Part shown: in pieces, positions 25,501 through 37,087 of the stretch
Layout of the letters: each line of letters opens with the position of its first letter
Position numbering within the stretch: position 1 is the first letter of the stretch
DNA from: Trichoplax sp. H2
Lineage: Eukaryota; Placozoa; Uniplacotomia; Trichoplacea
DNA: 64,000 nt
Direction of reading: 5' to 3'
Assembly: GCA_003344405.1 (NCBI GenBank)
Contig: NOWV01000049.1
Location: 310,001-374,000, forward strand
Position numbers and translations under genes: made by a program
Notes under the pieces: generated by a model
Told to the model about the DNA's origin: nothing
Databases searched by the model: none
Seen by the model: the letters and a program-made list of their open reading frames with translations, nothing else

Positions 25501-28059
25501 CATAAAGCTAATTTAAAGCAGACCCATAAAGCATTAATTACGAGTAAGCTGTGTGACATGATAATAGACATTCGGAAATTTGCAATTGATAATAAGCCTA
25601 ACAAGACTCACGGATTGAAGGTCACACAGCAGAGAAAAGGAGATTATTGATAGAAATAATACGATCAATATTTATCTAAAGTTCTAATCTAAGATTATCA
25701 TTTATTCTACTTCAACAATTAAATGCGATATTATTACCTTGAGATCTCTTAAATTGATTGCAACTATTAATTCTATCCTAGTAACCTTTCGTTATAGAAA
25801 AGAATTTATTAACTACAATTTAAAAAAAATATTATTACCGTCCGATGTATGCCATCTTTAAAAATTAGTCTTTTCGTTTGCCATCTAATCGTAGGATATC
25901 AAATATTTTCAAGCCTATAAGTTGAAAGGAATTGGCGTTAGTATTTATTTTCGTCTAAAACGTCCGGTAAAAATTCGGTATTACAGTATTACTCTAAATA
26001 GAAGGTTCGATCTGTATTGTTGGCGAGAGAATAATCACAATTTGAAGGTGCTTCGAATTTTAATCACTCTTAGGTAAATAATATTTTTATTTATAGATGC
26101 GCAAAGTCAATAGCTGCCTAATTTAATAACGACGAATCCCCATAAGCTAATGCAATTAATAATGCCAGGTGTTTTCAATATCTATAGCATTGCATCCAAT
26201 ATTGTAGTATTCCAGTTAATAATTTATTAAATATCTTTGGTAAATATAGCAACATCCGATATTGAAATATTTTAGCGTTATTGCTTGGTCTCGAAGATTT
26301 TAATTCTAATACGATCATATTAAAGTTCTTTAATCCTATTACCAAGTTAGCACTAATTTCAGTACATTATTAAATAAATCCTATTTTGATTCTTTTATGA
26401 ATCTGAGTCTAAAATATTGGATAAAATTAATAACTTGCCTTACTGCTGTTCGTTTCTAGTAACTAGTAGAATTTAACATTTTGATTTGAAATTTGGTTAA
26501 TTTAAACCTTTCAAATATGCCTATAATTCCGTTCGCTATATTCAGCTATTTAATCTAATTTTAAGATAAAGAAATATATTATACAACAGTCCATGAATAG
26601 CTTTAAAAAGCATTATTGCCTAAAGTATTAAGCGTGTAGTCAAATATAAATAAAGTACGGTATACAGATACACATAAATTCTGCATTTATGACTTAGTGC
26701 TAAAGTCTAAACCTGAGCCCATCATTCAAGACTACGATATAATAATGAATAATTAATCAAACAATAAAGTTCAATCTAGATCTTATTTACTTCAAGTCAT
26801 CAGTATTAATCTAATTTACTTTAAGGATCAAACTTGAGTGGTTTACATGATCTGTACAGCTAATAAAGTTCTCTATTGAACATAGGTGATTTAGGTACTC
26901 ACCCTAGCGGGAGCTCATTAGTCTTCTCATAATACATATTATATATGTAATAAGTGTTTAGAGTATTTTGCTGGTATATAAACGCACGTAGGCAAGTATA
27001 TAATCTACAACTCATCGATGAAAGGTTACTCTTTCCAATGTTTAGACAGCATAATCACTAAAATTTGTCAGTATTCCCAAAATTTAAAATCTGTTTATAT
27101 AAGCCGCTTAAGGATTTTAATTCCCTTACAGAAACTCTGATTCTAACAGTATAGTGTATATAAAATTTTACATAAATAAAATCTACATAAGTCTACATCC
27201 AGGAATAGATTAATTCCACTCGGTAGACTACCTACATAAGAATACCACAATCGAATTAATAACGTATTTGCAGCAGCATCAACTTACTACTCTAGTACTA
27301 ACATAATGCGGCAGTCTTAGTTGACCATTAAACATGAATAGCTTTGACGGTACAAATTTCTAATTACCTATGTGAAAGGTCAAAGATGGAGAAATTCGCT
27401 GAATATTCTAAAACTCTATATGATATGTACTATTTCTATCGTTACTATGGAATGCCCACTCAATAAATCACCTCGCTAGTTAGAAGATAAAAACAGTTTA
27501 TTACTTGATTTTATGATTGAATATCACAGTAACAGACTTAGACTACGTAATCTATACACTGCTTGATCTCAAGCTGAACTTTCTGCTACATAGAGGTGCC
27601 GTATAATCTCATTTGAGTCTACAGCCATCGGCTCTATATTACCCACTAATACACCCAACTATTTCTAATGCCTAAATCAAGTATCTTTGACGCCCTAATT
27701 TCCAATGGACTGGTGGCGTCATCTTGCTGTTTGTAGTCGGGAATTACCATAGAACATATTTTTCTACACCCTAATATCATAAATCACAGAAATATGTGCC
27801 CTGAAAAGTGCGCCTAAACATTTTATAGAACTAGCCTATATAACTGAATGAATGAAGCTATCTTTTAAAATTACCACCTGTCGTCAAATCTATTACTGAT
27901 CCAAGAATAAAACTTAAGATCTAGCAAAATTTAATGCTAAATCATATTTTTATACAATCCAGTCCTTATGATTATGTACTGGGTTTTTTCGTGTTTTAAA
28001 TTAGATCTATAACATGGCAGCAACCATAACAAACAAAACGACTGGATTTGAAGATAAAA
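22511..28059. other. Intergenic stretch without recognised gene
   Basis: About 5.5 kb. Short frames at 23,036-23,266, 24,209-24,415 and 25,351-25,650 are described as unrecognised or chance. TACTCACCCTA occurs at about 24,815 and 26,895; on the minus strand it reads as a donor-like GGGTGAGTA, but no convincing exon could be joined to it. Confidence 0.45.
25351..25650 (+). CDS. Unrecognised 99-codon ORF
   Basis: An ATG-to-TGA frame of 99 residues, long for AT-rich intergenic DNA. The product is basic and Asn/Lys/Ile-rich, with one hydrophobic stretch near residues 17-30. No domain, signal peptide or similarity to another part of the window is seen. It could be chance or one exon of an unknown gene. 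Confidence 0.15.
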   Translation: MERSRSRITICDYRNIITFLMGLHLVLELPYNMYTILDYNETKHLFINSNHKANLKQTHKALITSKLCDMIIDIRKFAIDNKPNKTHGLKVTQQRKGDY

Positions 28060-28790
28060 GTATGATTCCGTCATCTGCATAGTTTACAGGTTTATTATGC
28101 TGTATGGTGCTCATGAGCTACTTAGCCAAGTCAGATATATATATAGAATAGGTAGGATTAATGTCATCATTATATCTAAAATATTATTTTACTCTTCCTT
28201 TAAGGATGGAAAAGATTATTAGGAATAGCATATCAAACCGTTTTACCGTAAATAATCACAAGATTCCTTCGTTTACTTATTTTACAAGTTTATTATACTT
28301 TATAATACGCACTACAAGTTACTTAGCTAATTCAAGCACATATGTAGAATAAATATCGCCAATATTACTAAAATATTGTTTTATGCTTTGTATAAGCATA
28401 GATAATGCAATTAGGATGATCAAATCGAACATATTTGCAGGAAAATGTTCGCCGGATTCCTTTTTCTACGTAATTCATGAGATTATTGTACTGTATGATG
28501 CTCGAAACATGTTACTTAGCTAATTTAGGCACGTATCCAAAGTATCCCTAGCCAAAATAATTAAGAATACAATATCAGACATATTTACAGGAAAATACTC
28601 ACAAGATTCCTTTATCTACTTAGTTCATGAATTTATTAAGCTATGTAATGCTCTTAACAAATTGCATACCTATTTCAGGCACATATGTAAAATTTATTAA
28701 GATTAATATCAGTACTGCTGCTAAAATATTATTCTATGCTTTTTGATGGGCATGGAAAGCATAATTAGAAATAATATATCAGATACATGC
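28060..28790. repeat. Tandem repeat, about four diverged 190-210-bp units
   Basis: Successive units share AAGATTCCTT-TCTACTTA (or similar), a TTATTA-ACT-TATGATGCTC-like block, GTTACTTAGCTAATT-AGGCAC-TATGTA, and CTAAAATATTATTTTA. Units begin near 28,060, 28,200, 28,410 and 28,600. Divergence between units is high, so the array is old. It is not coding. Confidence 0.6.
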
Positions 28791-31770
28791 GCAAATTAAT
28801 ACAAATTACTGTGCCACAGAATCGCATTATGCTAGTATAACGCACACATGTATTAATTACTCTGTGCTATATGAAATAAATCTCAATGCACTAAATTCAA
28901 AGTTCTAAAGTATCCAAAGTTTACTTGTAATGTAAATCCTTTCAAACAAATAATACGGTAAAATGTGGAAATATATTGATAAGAATACAGGATAAAGAGG
29001 TCAAATATCAAATACGTTACTGAGAGGTTAATTATTCTAGCACTTAACAATATTAGAGATATATCTGTATGAGACGTAGTGAGCAAACAAAATTTCTGAG
29101 ACTAAAATAAACTTTCCATAGCAAAGATACGTACATATCTCCTCAGTCATACCTTATTCAGGTGAAGACAAGATTATTTTCCTGGTAAAGATCAATTTAT
29201 CAATTATATCCACCTATTTTGATCTTTTATCAGTATTATGGAAGTTATAGCTTTGCAGAATTTAGTTTTGTGGCAATTCAATCTAATCGGCTTTTACAGT
29301 GACCTGACGTCGTTTCTTACAAATTGTGATACAATAGCTAGACAAATAAAATAATTTGTCGTCAAATAACGTCACGATATTCTATTTAATAAATTAATTT
29401 AATTTAGGAAGACAGATGCAGACTATGCTAACTACTGCCATCGTTAGACACAAATAATTGCTGTACTATGGGTCTATTCAGCTATAGACTATCATGATTT
29501 TAAATACAAAAGAATTTATCCAACAATTGCTAATAGCACCATCATGAGTAGGTGTCTGCTTAATTATCACATCTGCACGTACAGTGTTTCCCGATAGATA
29601 AAATAGAAATAAAAATCATGCTATCTTCAAATTCAGCAGCTGCAGCTTTTCATAGTTGTTGTACTGAATAAAATGAAGATCTTGCCTTGTATCATTAGCT
29701 TACGCATTCAACGATTGTTTCAAGATTCAGGTATCGATTAATTATTTGCCTTTAGCACCACTGAATGTTAATTCTGATAAATAAACTATTTTAATCACAA
29801 CGCCTACTCCAAAGCGATAATTCCAGCTCAATTGAACCGACGTAGCATATAAGCACCGTAATAATAGAATTATTCAAATTTTCAATTACTGATTTCCTTA
29901 TTATTTTCGCTTGCAATATCCTGTTCTGTACCAAAATATTTTATATTCACGATACCTTCTTGCCAAAAAATTTTAAGAAGAAATTTGTCACGGCACTATT
30001 CGGTTAGCATATGCATTTACGCAACAATGATTTAAATGTTAGCATAACATTAAAAATTCAAGAACCGAATCAATACGGTAACTTTTATAATTATAATCAT
30101 CGATTCGCTAACGGAAAAAATTATTATCGCAAATTGGATACTATCATTCAACTTTCCAACTTAACACGCAATTCATCAGTTAAGACTTTGATTATCTGAT
30201 TTAGGAAAGCAGCCGTGTTATTTCTTAAGGAAAACTAGAGTTTAGCAATATAATACTAGCTTTTTATTCTCATTTACCGGTTCATTCTTGTACCGTTGTA
30301 CGTTACTTAGTCCTAGACCTCCAGAAAAGTATGATGTTTCCTGATAACAGCGTTGATGGATCACAGCTAGCCTGAACTGACTGTGAAATCAATTTGATGA
30401 CAATCAGAGATGAGTTGTTCAATCAGTACTAAATACGGACCAGGAAAGTATGCAAAATTTACAGAATAAACATATAATTTCAAATCTTATGCTTATATAT
30501 AGGCAGACAAAAGGATTAGAAGCAAATCACTAATTAGTTTAGTAAATCTTGTTAAGTAAAATTAACAGCTGAAGCCCATATATATCCGTAACAAAAACAA
30601 TAAGAAATCATTTACCGATCTTTACGGAATCGGTATACATCAAATCCGGTTATTGTAGTATCAGCTTATTTATTGCAAAATATATAAAATATTTTCCAAA
30701 AGTATATTAAAGTAGGTTTTAAAGTAGGACTGACTTTATGTATTATGAAAATTTCTGAAATACTTCTGAGTTCATTTCCAAGGCAAATTTGAATCTCTGT
30801 AGTAGAGTTAATCGAGCTTTATTCTTAGTCTTAATCTTATCTTGGTTATACCTATCTTATAATATATCACTTTTTGGAAACGCTCTTACCTAAGTGTATA
30901 TGTGGTAAGCTAGCGTCTTTTGGACTATTCTGCTTGATTTTCAAATCTTATTACCAGATCTTTCTATACCATGTACTTATTATCAAAATTCATCGACGAG
31001 TATGCTTATAATAATGATTTATTTTAGATCTTCAAATATATCCTATTCTAACTACTTACGTACTAGTTTTATATTTTGAGCAAATTCAACTCCATTTTCT
31101 TCTATTTTAACATGTTCTAAGTATCAAGGTGAATGGCAATCTTACTATAGATGGGTAGTGGTAAGGAAAAAAGAGTTTGCTCACCCTTTAAGCGGGAATA
31201 ATTTTATCCTTGCCTACGTTAGTGTTATAACGTTATAGTTATCCTTTTTCATCTTGCGATAATTTGGTTTTTGCTTTATTAATTCTTTGGCACTACAAAC
31301 CGGCATATTAATTATGATACAAGATCAATATAAGACTCCACTACGTTAGCATTTAATAATGAATGAACAAATTAATTGCCTTTATGATCATTTAGTCTAA
31401 TCTATCGTTCAGTTTTATTATCATAGTTTTGTTAGAGGATAGAATTTTAATGTTAGTACCCGCTCACACTTTAGATTAGGAGAAAAAGTTATCATAGTAT
31501 GTGATTGAAGTTATAATAATTATACATCGATTTCACAAATCTTCTATAACTTCTGGTTTTTACATTCATTAGGTTATCGGTCTGCGTATTCGTATTTCTT
31601 TCTTGAACGATTTTCACAAATAGAACTTTAATTATAAAATGTAAGGCTGTCTTTTTTTTCGTGTACTCGTATACATCATTTTATACTTTTATCATAAATC
31701 ATAACTTACCATAGTTTTGATATCCTTAACCGTTTACACAATAGCAGACTTGACTTCAATAATTTTAACA
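28791..31770. other. Intergenic stretch upstream of the plus-strand GPCR
   Basis: About 3 kb of AT-rich sequence with no convincing gene. Frames at 28,883-29,086 and 30,011-30,199 are short and unrecognised. The regulatory region and any 5' exon of the 31,795 GPCR should lie here. Confidence 0.45.
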
Positions 31771-31776
31771 TTTTTC

Positions 31777-31778
31777 AG
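31777..31778 (+). other. Candidate 3' splice site before GPCR start
   Basis: A run AATTTTAACATTTTTCAG ends at 31,778, 16 bp before the first ATG. It has a pyrimidine tract and a branch-like TTAAC. This suggests a 5' untranslated exon further upstream, with the whole coding region in the last exon. Confidence 0.4.
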
Positions 31779-31794
31779 GTATCCATTGGATGAC

Positions 31795-32865
31795 ATGATC
31801 GGAAATCATACATCACATGAAACATCAAATATGGATAGTAGCTATATCTCCAGTGGCCAAATATCCCTATCCGTTAGCATCTATCTTATATTAACAGCTA
31901 GCACTGTCGTTGGCAATATCGTCGTCTTATACACCTTTTATCTATATCCCTATCTACGTGTTCCCAGCAATTTATTCATTATTAATTTAGCTATAACAGA
32001 CATTCTTAACGCTATGGGTCGCAATAATTTCGTATTGATCGGCTTAATAATGGGTCCAGAACCGTATACCCATCTCTTTTGCAATATAAGTGGCTTTATT
32101 AACAGTTTAGGCCATGTTGTTATGACAGCAACTCTAGCTGCTACTGCAATATGTCGTTACTTAGTCATTGTTCGCTCATATGCAAGAAAAATTACCACTA
32201 CAGTTGTCCGTCGTATCATTTTAACAACTTGGTGCTATGCTATCCTCAATTGCTCGATGCCATGGCTTGGCTGGAGCCGTTATACCTATCATCCCTTTGA
32301 ATTTACTTGTTTACCTGATTGGCACGATGAGAATAATTTTAGTTACATTATATTTGTATTCATCATTGATTCTGTTATTCCATGCATTTTATTAATTGCG
32401 TGCTACTGGCGTATCTATGCCTTTATATCAGCTAATGCTAATCGAATGCTAATTCATATTAGACAGTCATCACTGAAAGCACGTCGTCATCTACCACTGC
32501 GTATCATGATAAAGAATGAAATTAAAATCACTAAAGTTTTATTTATTATATGCGTCCTTTTCATGGTTTGTATCTTACCTTATAGTATCGTTATTTTCAT
32601 ATTAATACCGTGTAATGTTGATGTTTCCCCCTACGTCGTCTTTTACTGTGGTGTCTTGATCAATTTAAACGGTTCACTGAATCCTGTTCTTTATGCTGCT
32701 ATTTATCCTAAGTTGCGTAAAATTTATCGTCGACTAGGTTGTTATTTATGCCACTATGCAACAAAAATACATCAGGAGAGTAGTCGTCGTCGAATTGTTG
32801 CCTATCCTCTAAATGACAGTAATCGAATTAAAATTGAAGAGACAAAAGTAACAACCATTGAATAA
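31795..32865 (+). CDS. Opsin-like class A GPCR
   Basis: Single-exon receptor of 356 residues from the first ATG; the open frame extends upstream only through a TTG and across a likely splice acceptor. N-terminal glycosylation site at N4. Landmarks: N1.50 (N41), D2.50 (D69), disulfide C96/C172, P5.50 (P196), and NPVLY from N296. D/ERY is C120-R-Y. TM6 reads C259-I-L-P, so the toggle tryptophan is Ile. The loop GWSRYTYHPF...TCLPDW (159-176) is the most opsin-like in the window. Position 7.43 is N290, so retinal cannot bind by a Schiff base there. The tail has C316 and C319 after helix 8 and a basic RRR patch. It lies in the opposite orientation to the other three receptors. GPCR call is firm; the opsin-like subgroup is inferred. 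Confidence 0.93.
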   Translation: MIGNHTSHETSNMDSSYISSGQISLSVSIYLILTASTVVGNIVVLYTFYLYPYLRVPSNLFIINLAITDILNAMGRNNFVLIGLIMGPEPYTHLFCNISGFINSLGHVVMTATLAATAICRYLVIVRSYARKITTTVVRRIILTTWCYAILNCSMPWLGWSRYTYHPFEFTCLPDWHDENNFSYIIFVFIIDSVIPCILLIACYWRIYAFISANANRMLIHIRQSSLKARRHLPLRIMIKNEIKITKVLFIICVLFMVCILPYSIVIFILIPCNVDVSPYVVFYCGVLINLNGSLNPVLYAAIYPKLRKIYRRLGCYLCHYATKIHQESSRRRIVAYPLNDSNRIKIEETKVTTIE

Positions 32866-35800
32866 ATTTATTAAATAATATATGTATAATATCAATTAAA
32901 TTTTAAGCTTTTAGCAAGAGAGTTAAGTTTGACAGAAAATAAATGGCTGATAGTTATTTTGGAAAGCAAGTCAAGATACTCATACAGGCTAATATTCAAA
33001 GCACACTAGCTAGTATATCCCATAAAAACTAAGTAATTTATTTTCTATAATATAGATTAATACAACTTCAAGATAGTCAATCCCATATTATTAGGCTTTC
33101 ATGTCGATCATATATAAATCTTATTCCAATATTTAACTAAATCATCTTATGTTTGCATCTTTCAATATATCATTAAGATCTTAGTAATGTTCATTCATGA
33201 AGTATTGATTATCATTTTATTTTACTATCTGAGCTTAGAAAAGATATCTGCATAAAAAATTACCTTGAGTATATTAACAGAATTGATAAAGTAGTTTACC
33301 ATCATAAACTACTCATACATAATTCAATTAGTGACTATCATAAGTAATCTTAAGCTACAAATTTGGGTAAAAGTTTACAGATTTTATATTAGACTAGCTG
33401 ATAAGATATTTTTATTATTTTATACATTTAATTTGTATGAATCAATCAGTAGGCATATTACTAATAATAGGTGAACTTTGTGGTGATCTGCAAGCTACAT
33501 GAAAAGTGTATGACAGAGTACTGTGTGCCAGCCAACAGCACTCCGTAGCTTATTGGATACGTTATTGCTATATCATTCTTTTAAAAGAACAAATAAGAAG
33601 CCCTATGAGAGATTAAAAATTAAATTCAAGGAAAATAATTACAAGTCAGTAAGATAAGGCTTGATCTACCTGTTGTAAGTCATTACATGGTCCACTTCAG
33701 AAGTTATATTTTCAGAGGTATTGATGTACCTAATATAAATTAATTTTCACTCACGTCATCAAGTACGAGTTCCTATATTTCCAAGTTGGAACGATTACTA
33801 CTTATAAAAGGTAAAATGATAAGTAATTTTGTTTCTTCTAGTATAATATTCATGATTACACTATAAGATGGAATCAATGTTGAATAAATATTTATCATAA
33901 AGCGCTAATTCTCATGCTTAAATTTTAATATCTACTTCAAACTGGTTCCGAAATACAATAAATAGATATATTAACAAATATGATTATATGACTAAATAAG
34001 TGTATTTTAAGATATTTCTCTCAGATATTCTGATTATTCTCTTAAACAAGAAGCGCTTAGTTTTTATTCAGTAATATGCCAGTTCTAAGGTAATGAATCA
34101 AGCAAAGAGGTCATATCAAAATTTACAAATAGGTTATCGCTAGTGTTGTTGGTTAATGCATTCTGATTAATAAGATTGCACCTCACTGTTATTCCTATTT
34201 ATCGACGTAAATCTAAATCATCATCAGAATTTAAATCGCTTTAATAAGCTAGATAAAATTAAAATATAATTTTAGCATTACCATGGTAGTTTTACAATTT
34301 CTTTATATTTCCTATTTTATTTTCGACTTTCCATTAGATATGATTGAAAGCTTTTAATAGACAGAATAATGCAGTTATTACTGGTATTCAGTAAAAAATT
34401 ATGTTTTTCGAATACGTACCTATCTATTACGTTTAGGGGAAAATTGATTTATATTTTTTAATTCATCATATGAATCTTAATCTTACAACACGCAACTTGT
34501 ATTTGCGCTCATAGAATATACGTTAACTATATCAATAAACTTTTATTCTCTAGTTAAGGATGTTTTTAGCTTCATTTATTCTATATATTTAAATAAAGAA
34601 TACTCGTGAATAATACACTGCTCTTGCATTAGATAGATATGCAGATAGATTCCGCAGTATACTTTTATTGTTAGTAAATCATAGCAAGGATCATGAGATT
34701 CGGTAGTAGTAACTTAATATTTTTGTCGTGATTTTGTTACAGCTCCTGAAATTGTATTTTACCATGGTTTATAAGTTAAACCAGTTTATTACGGCTCAGT
34801 AAGTTCTTTAAATTTAGTTATAATATAAATACTTTCTGATATTTTAGTAGTGGAATCGGATTGCAGCAGACTAGGCATAGCCATCTACTTATCTATTTTT
34901 ATAGGTAGCTTGATTTTAATTTATAACTCTAAGCAATCTGAGTGTTTTAGACTCGTTATATTATCTTATTAAGTATTGAAGTACGGGCTTCACTAATCTT
35001 GCTTGAGCAAAATCACATTTGAAATCTGATTTATTTGCAAACAGCCAATAGTTGTCATACAAACAGCAAGTGTATTTCGATAAGTGGTAAAACAAATATT
35101 GCTACTTACATATTCAAGACAGATAAGCTACTTGAAGAGCTCTAATTAAGAATACTATCAAAGATTTGCATAATCCACTCTCGCTTGGCACTAACAACCA
35201 CTAAAATTCGTAATATAGTAGAATGTAATATTAAATATTTAAATTGATTTATGAATAAGGCGGCTAACGAATTCACTGCCGGTACTGTTACATTTTTATT
35301 AATGCAAAGTATGCAATGAAAGCGATATAGGCTTCATGTATTTGTTTCTTCTGGTCATTTTTCTTGATTAACATAACGATATTACAAGTTTTGCTATTTA
35401 TTAACTCTTTTAAAGCCTTTTTGAAATTGGGAACTTTATAAGATTTGGTTCGAAGTATTAAGCTGCACTTATAAATGTAACTACGTAACTAAATAATACG
35501 AAAAAGCTGGTTGTAACAGTGAATAATTAAATCAGTAATAGGAATGCATAGTGGATAAGTTGAACTTTAAACTAGTCTGTATCGTAATAATGTGTGCTTT
35601 AACTTCAAAAAGCTGATATTTGTAACGCCCTTGACAGTTGGAATTAAAGAAAATATATTAAATACATAGATAAGAGTGGCAACTGATATAGTTACTTTTA
35701 ACAAACTAACATTATGCTTTGTTATAAAGTGTAGGTAAATAATGACTAATCAATAGCAGTAGTGAAGCCGTTGAAATAATAAAACTGATCATAACGCTGT

Positions 35801-36311
35801 AATAATTTCATAATCAACTAATAGTGATTGAATCGTTAATTCTGAAAGATATTCGTAATAATACTATATAATCTACTATAGATTATAATTATTTCATTGC
35901 AATAGTTAATTTTAAGAGAAATTATGTAAATTATATGCATTATAAGGAGTGAAACTGAGACAGGCAGCTTTTTTCGCCTACCATCTAAATTGCAGGCGTG
36001 GGCCAATGTCTACTCTATCTAAATTAATAAAGTATAAATCTACTAAGTTTAATGATAATATATAATCAGTCCTGTCGCGGTGAAAAACACTATACTGCAG
36101 TAGCAATCTGAGAGATGATCACAAAACGAAGACTGAACAATATTCGGAATTTATTAACGCTGATCTTTGGAACAGAAATTTATTTAGTTTACGATTTCCA
36201 AGTCAGTATCTCACAAAAGGGCTCAATAATTATAATAACATCTTGTATGCTATCGTATATGGATAAAATCAAGATCAATAATCATCATATACTTTTACTT
36301 AAATTGAGAAA
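32866..36311. other. Intergenic stretch, nothing recognised
   Basis: AT-rich DNA. AATAAA overlaps the GPCR stop region and could serve as a poly(A) signal. The 72-codon frame at 36,115-36,333 runs into the duplicated segment and is not recognisable. Confidence 0.5.
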
Positions 36312-36513
36312 AAAAACTATATTTTACATCTGAACGAAAAACGAACATTTGATATCAATAAGCAAAATCTTGAGCATTCTATAGCAAGCCCATATTTTAT
36401 TCTACAATCAATTATATGATCTTTTGACTTACTTTTTGCTCGATATAGTCAATTCATTACCTAATCAGTAACAGTGATCAATCAATCGTAATACTTGTCA
36501 TTACTATATGACT
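36312..36513. repeat. 202-bp segment repeated across the assembly gap, copy 1
   Basis: Matches 36,886-37,087 with only about four single-base differences and no length change. Copy 2 starts exactly at the gap edge, so the pair is probably allelic or an assembly duplication rather than a biological repeat. Confidence 0.85.
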
Positions 36514-36865
36514 GTTACAACTTCCAAATTTTGTAACAAGTACTAGATCTGCACTCAGCAAGGAGACCCAGTAATTAAGTTGAAGAACTAACTTTATTGT
36601 TATAATGAAGAGTTTATATACTTTCTTTATTGTGACCTTTGATCTACTGACGTAGATCACAAGATCATCACTAACAGAAAGGTTTCCCTAGTTTAGTCAT
36701 TACAAATAGACTATCATGCCAAGTATGGCAACATGAGAATACATATATAGATAACCTTAATATAGTACCATAACTACATCTATATACGCCTGACGTGATA
36801 ACATCGTGATATTTAACCATATATAGAAAGAAGGTAACATACTAATTATGTAACTATTACAGAAC

Positions 36866-36885
36866 NNNNNNNNNNNNNNNNNNNN
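36866..36885. other. Assembly gap (20 N)
   Basis: Twenty unknown bases. The sequence right after the gap repeats sequence ending 352 bp before it, so true order and spacing here are uncertain. Confidence 0.99.
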
Positions 36886-37087
36886 AAAAACTATATTTTA
36901 CATCTGAACGAAAAACGAACATTTGATATCAATAAGCAAAATCTTGAGCATTCTATAGCAAGCCCATATTTTATTCTACATTCAATTATATGATCTTTTG
37001 ACTTACTTTTTGCTCGATATAGTCAATTCATTACCTAATCAATAACAGTGATCAATTAATCGTAATACTTATCATTACTATATGACT
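36886..37087. repeat. 202-bp segment repeated across the assembly gap, copy 2
   Basis: Near-identical to 36,312-36,513; see that entry. The two diverge abruptly after TATATGACT. Confidence 0.85.

Noticed and set aside
24815-26900. Repeated TACTCACCCTA as donor sites of a hidden minus-strand gene
   Set aside because: No acceptor and open frame pair could be joined, and adjacent translations are not conserved between the sites.
31717-31794. A 26-codon N-terminal extension of the plus-strand GPCR
   Set aside because: It begins with TTG and crosses a likely 3' splice site; the first ATG is at 31,795.
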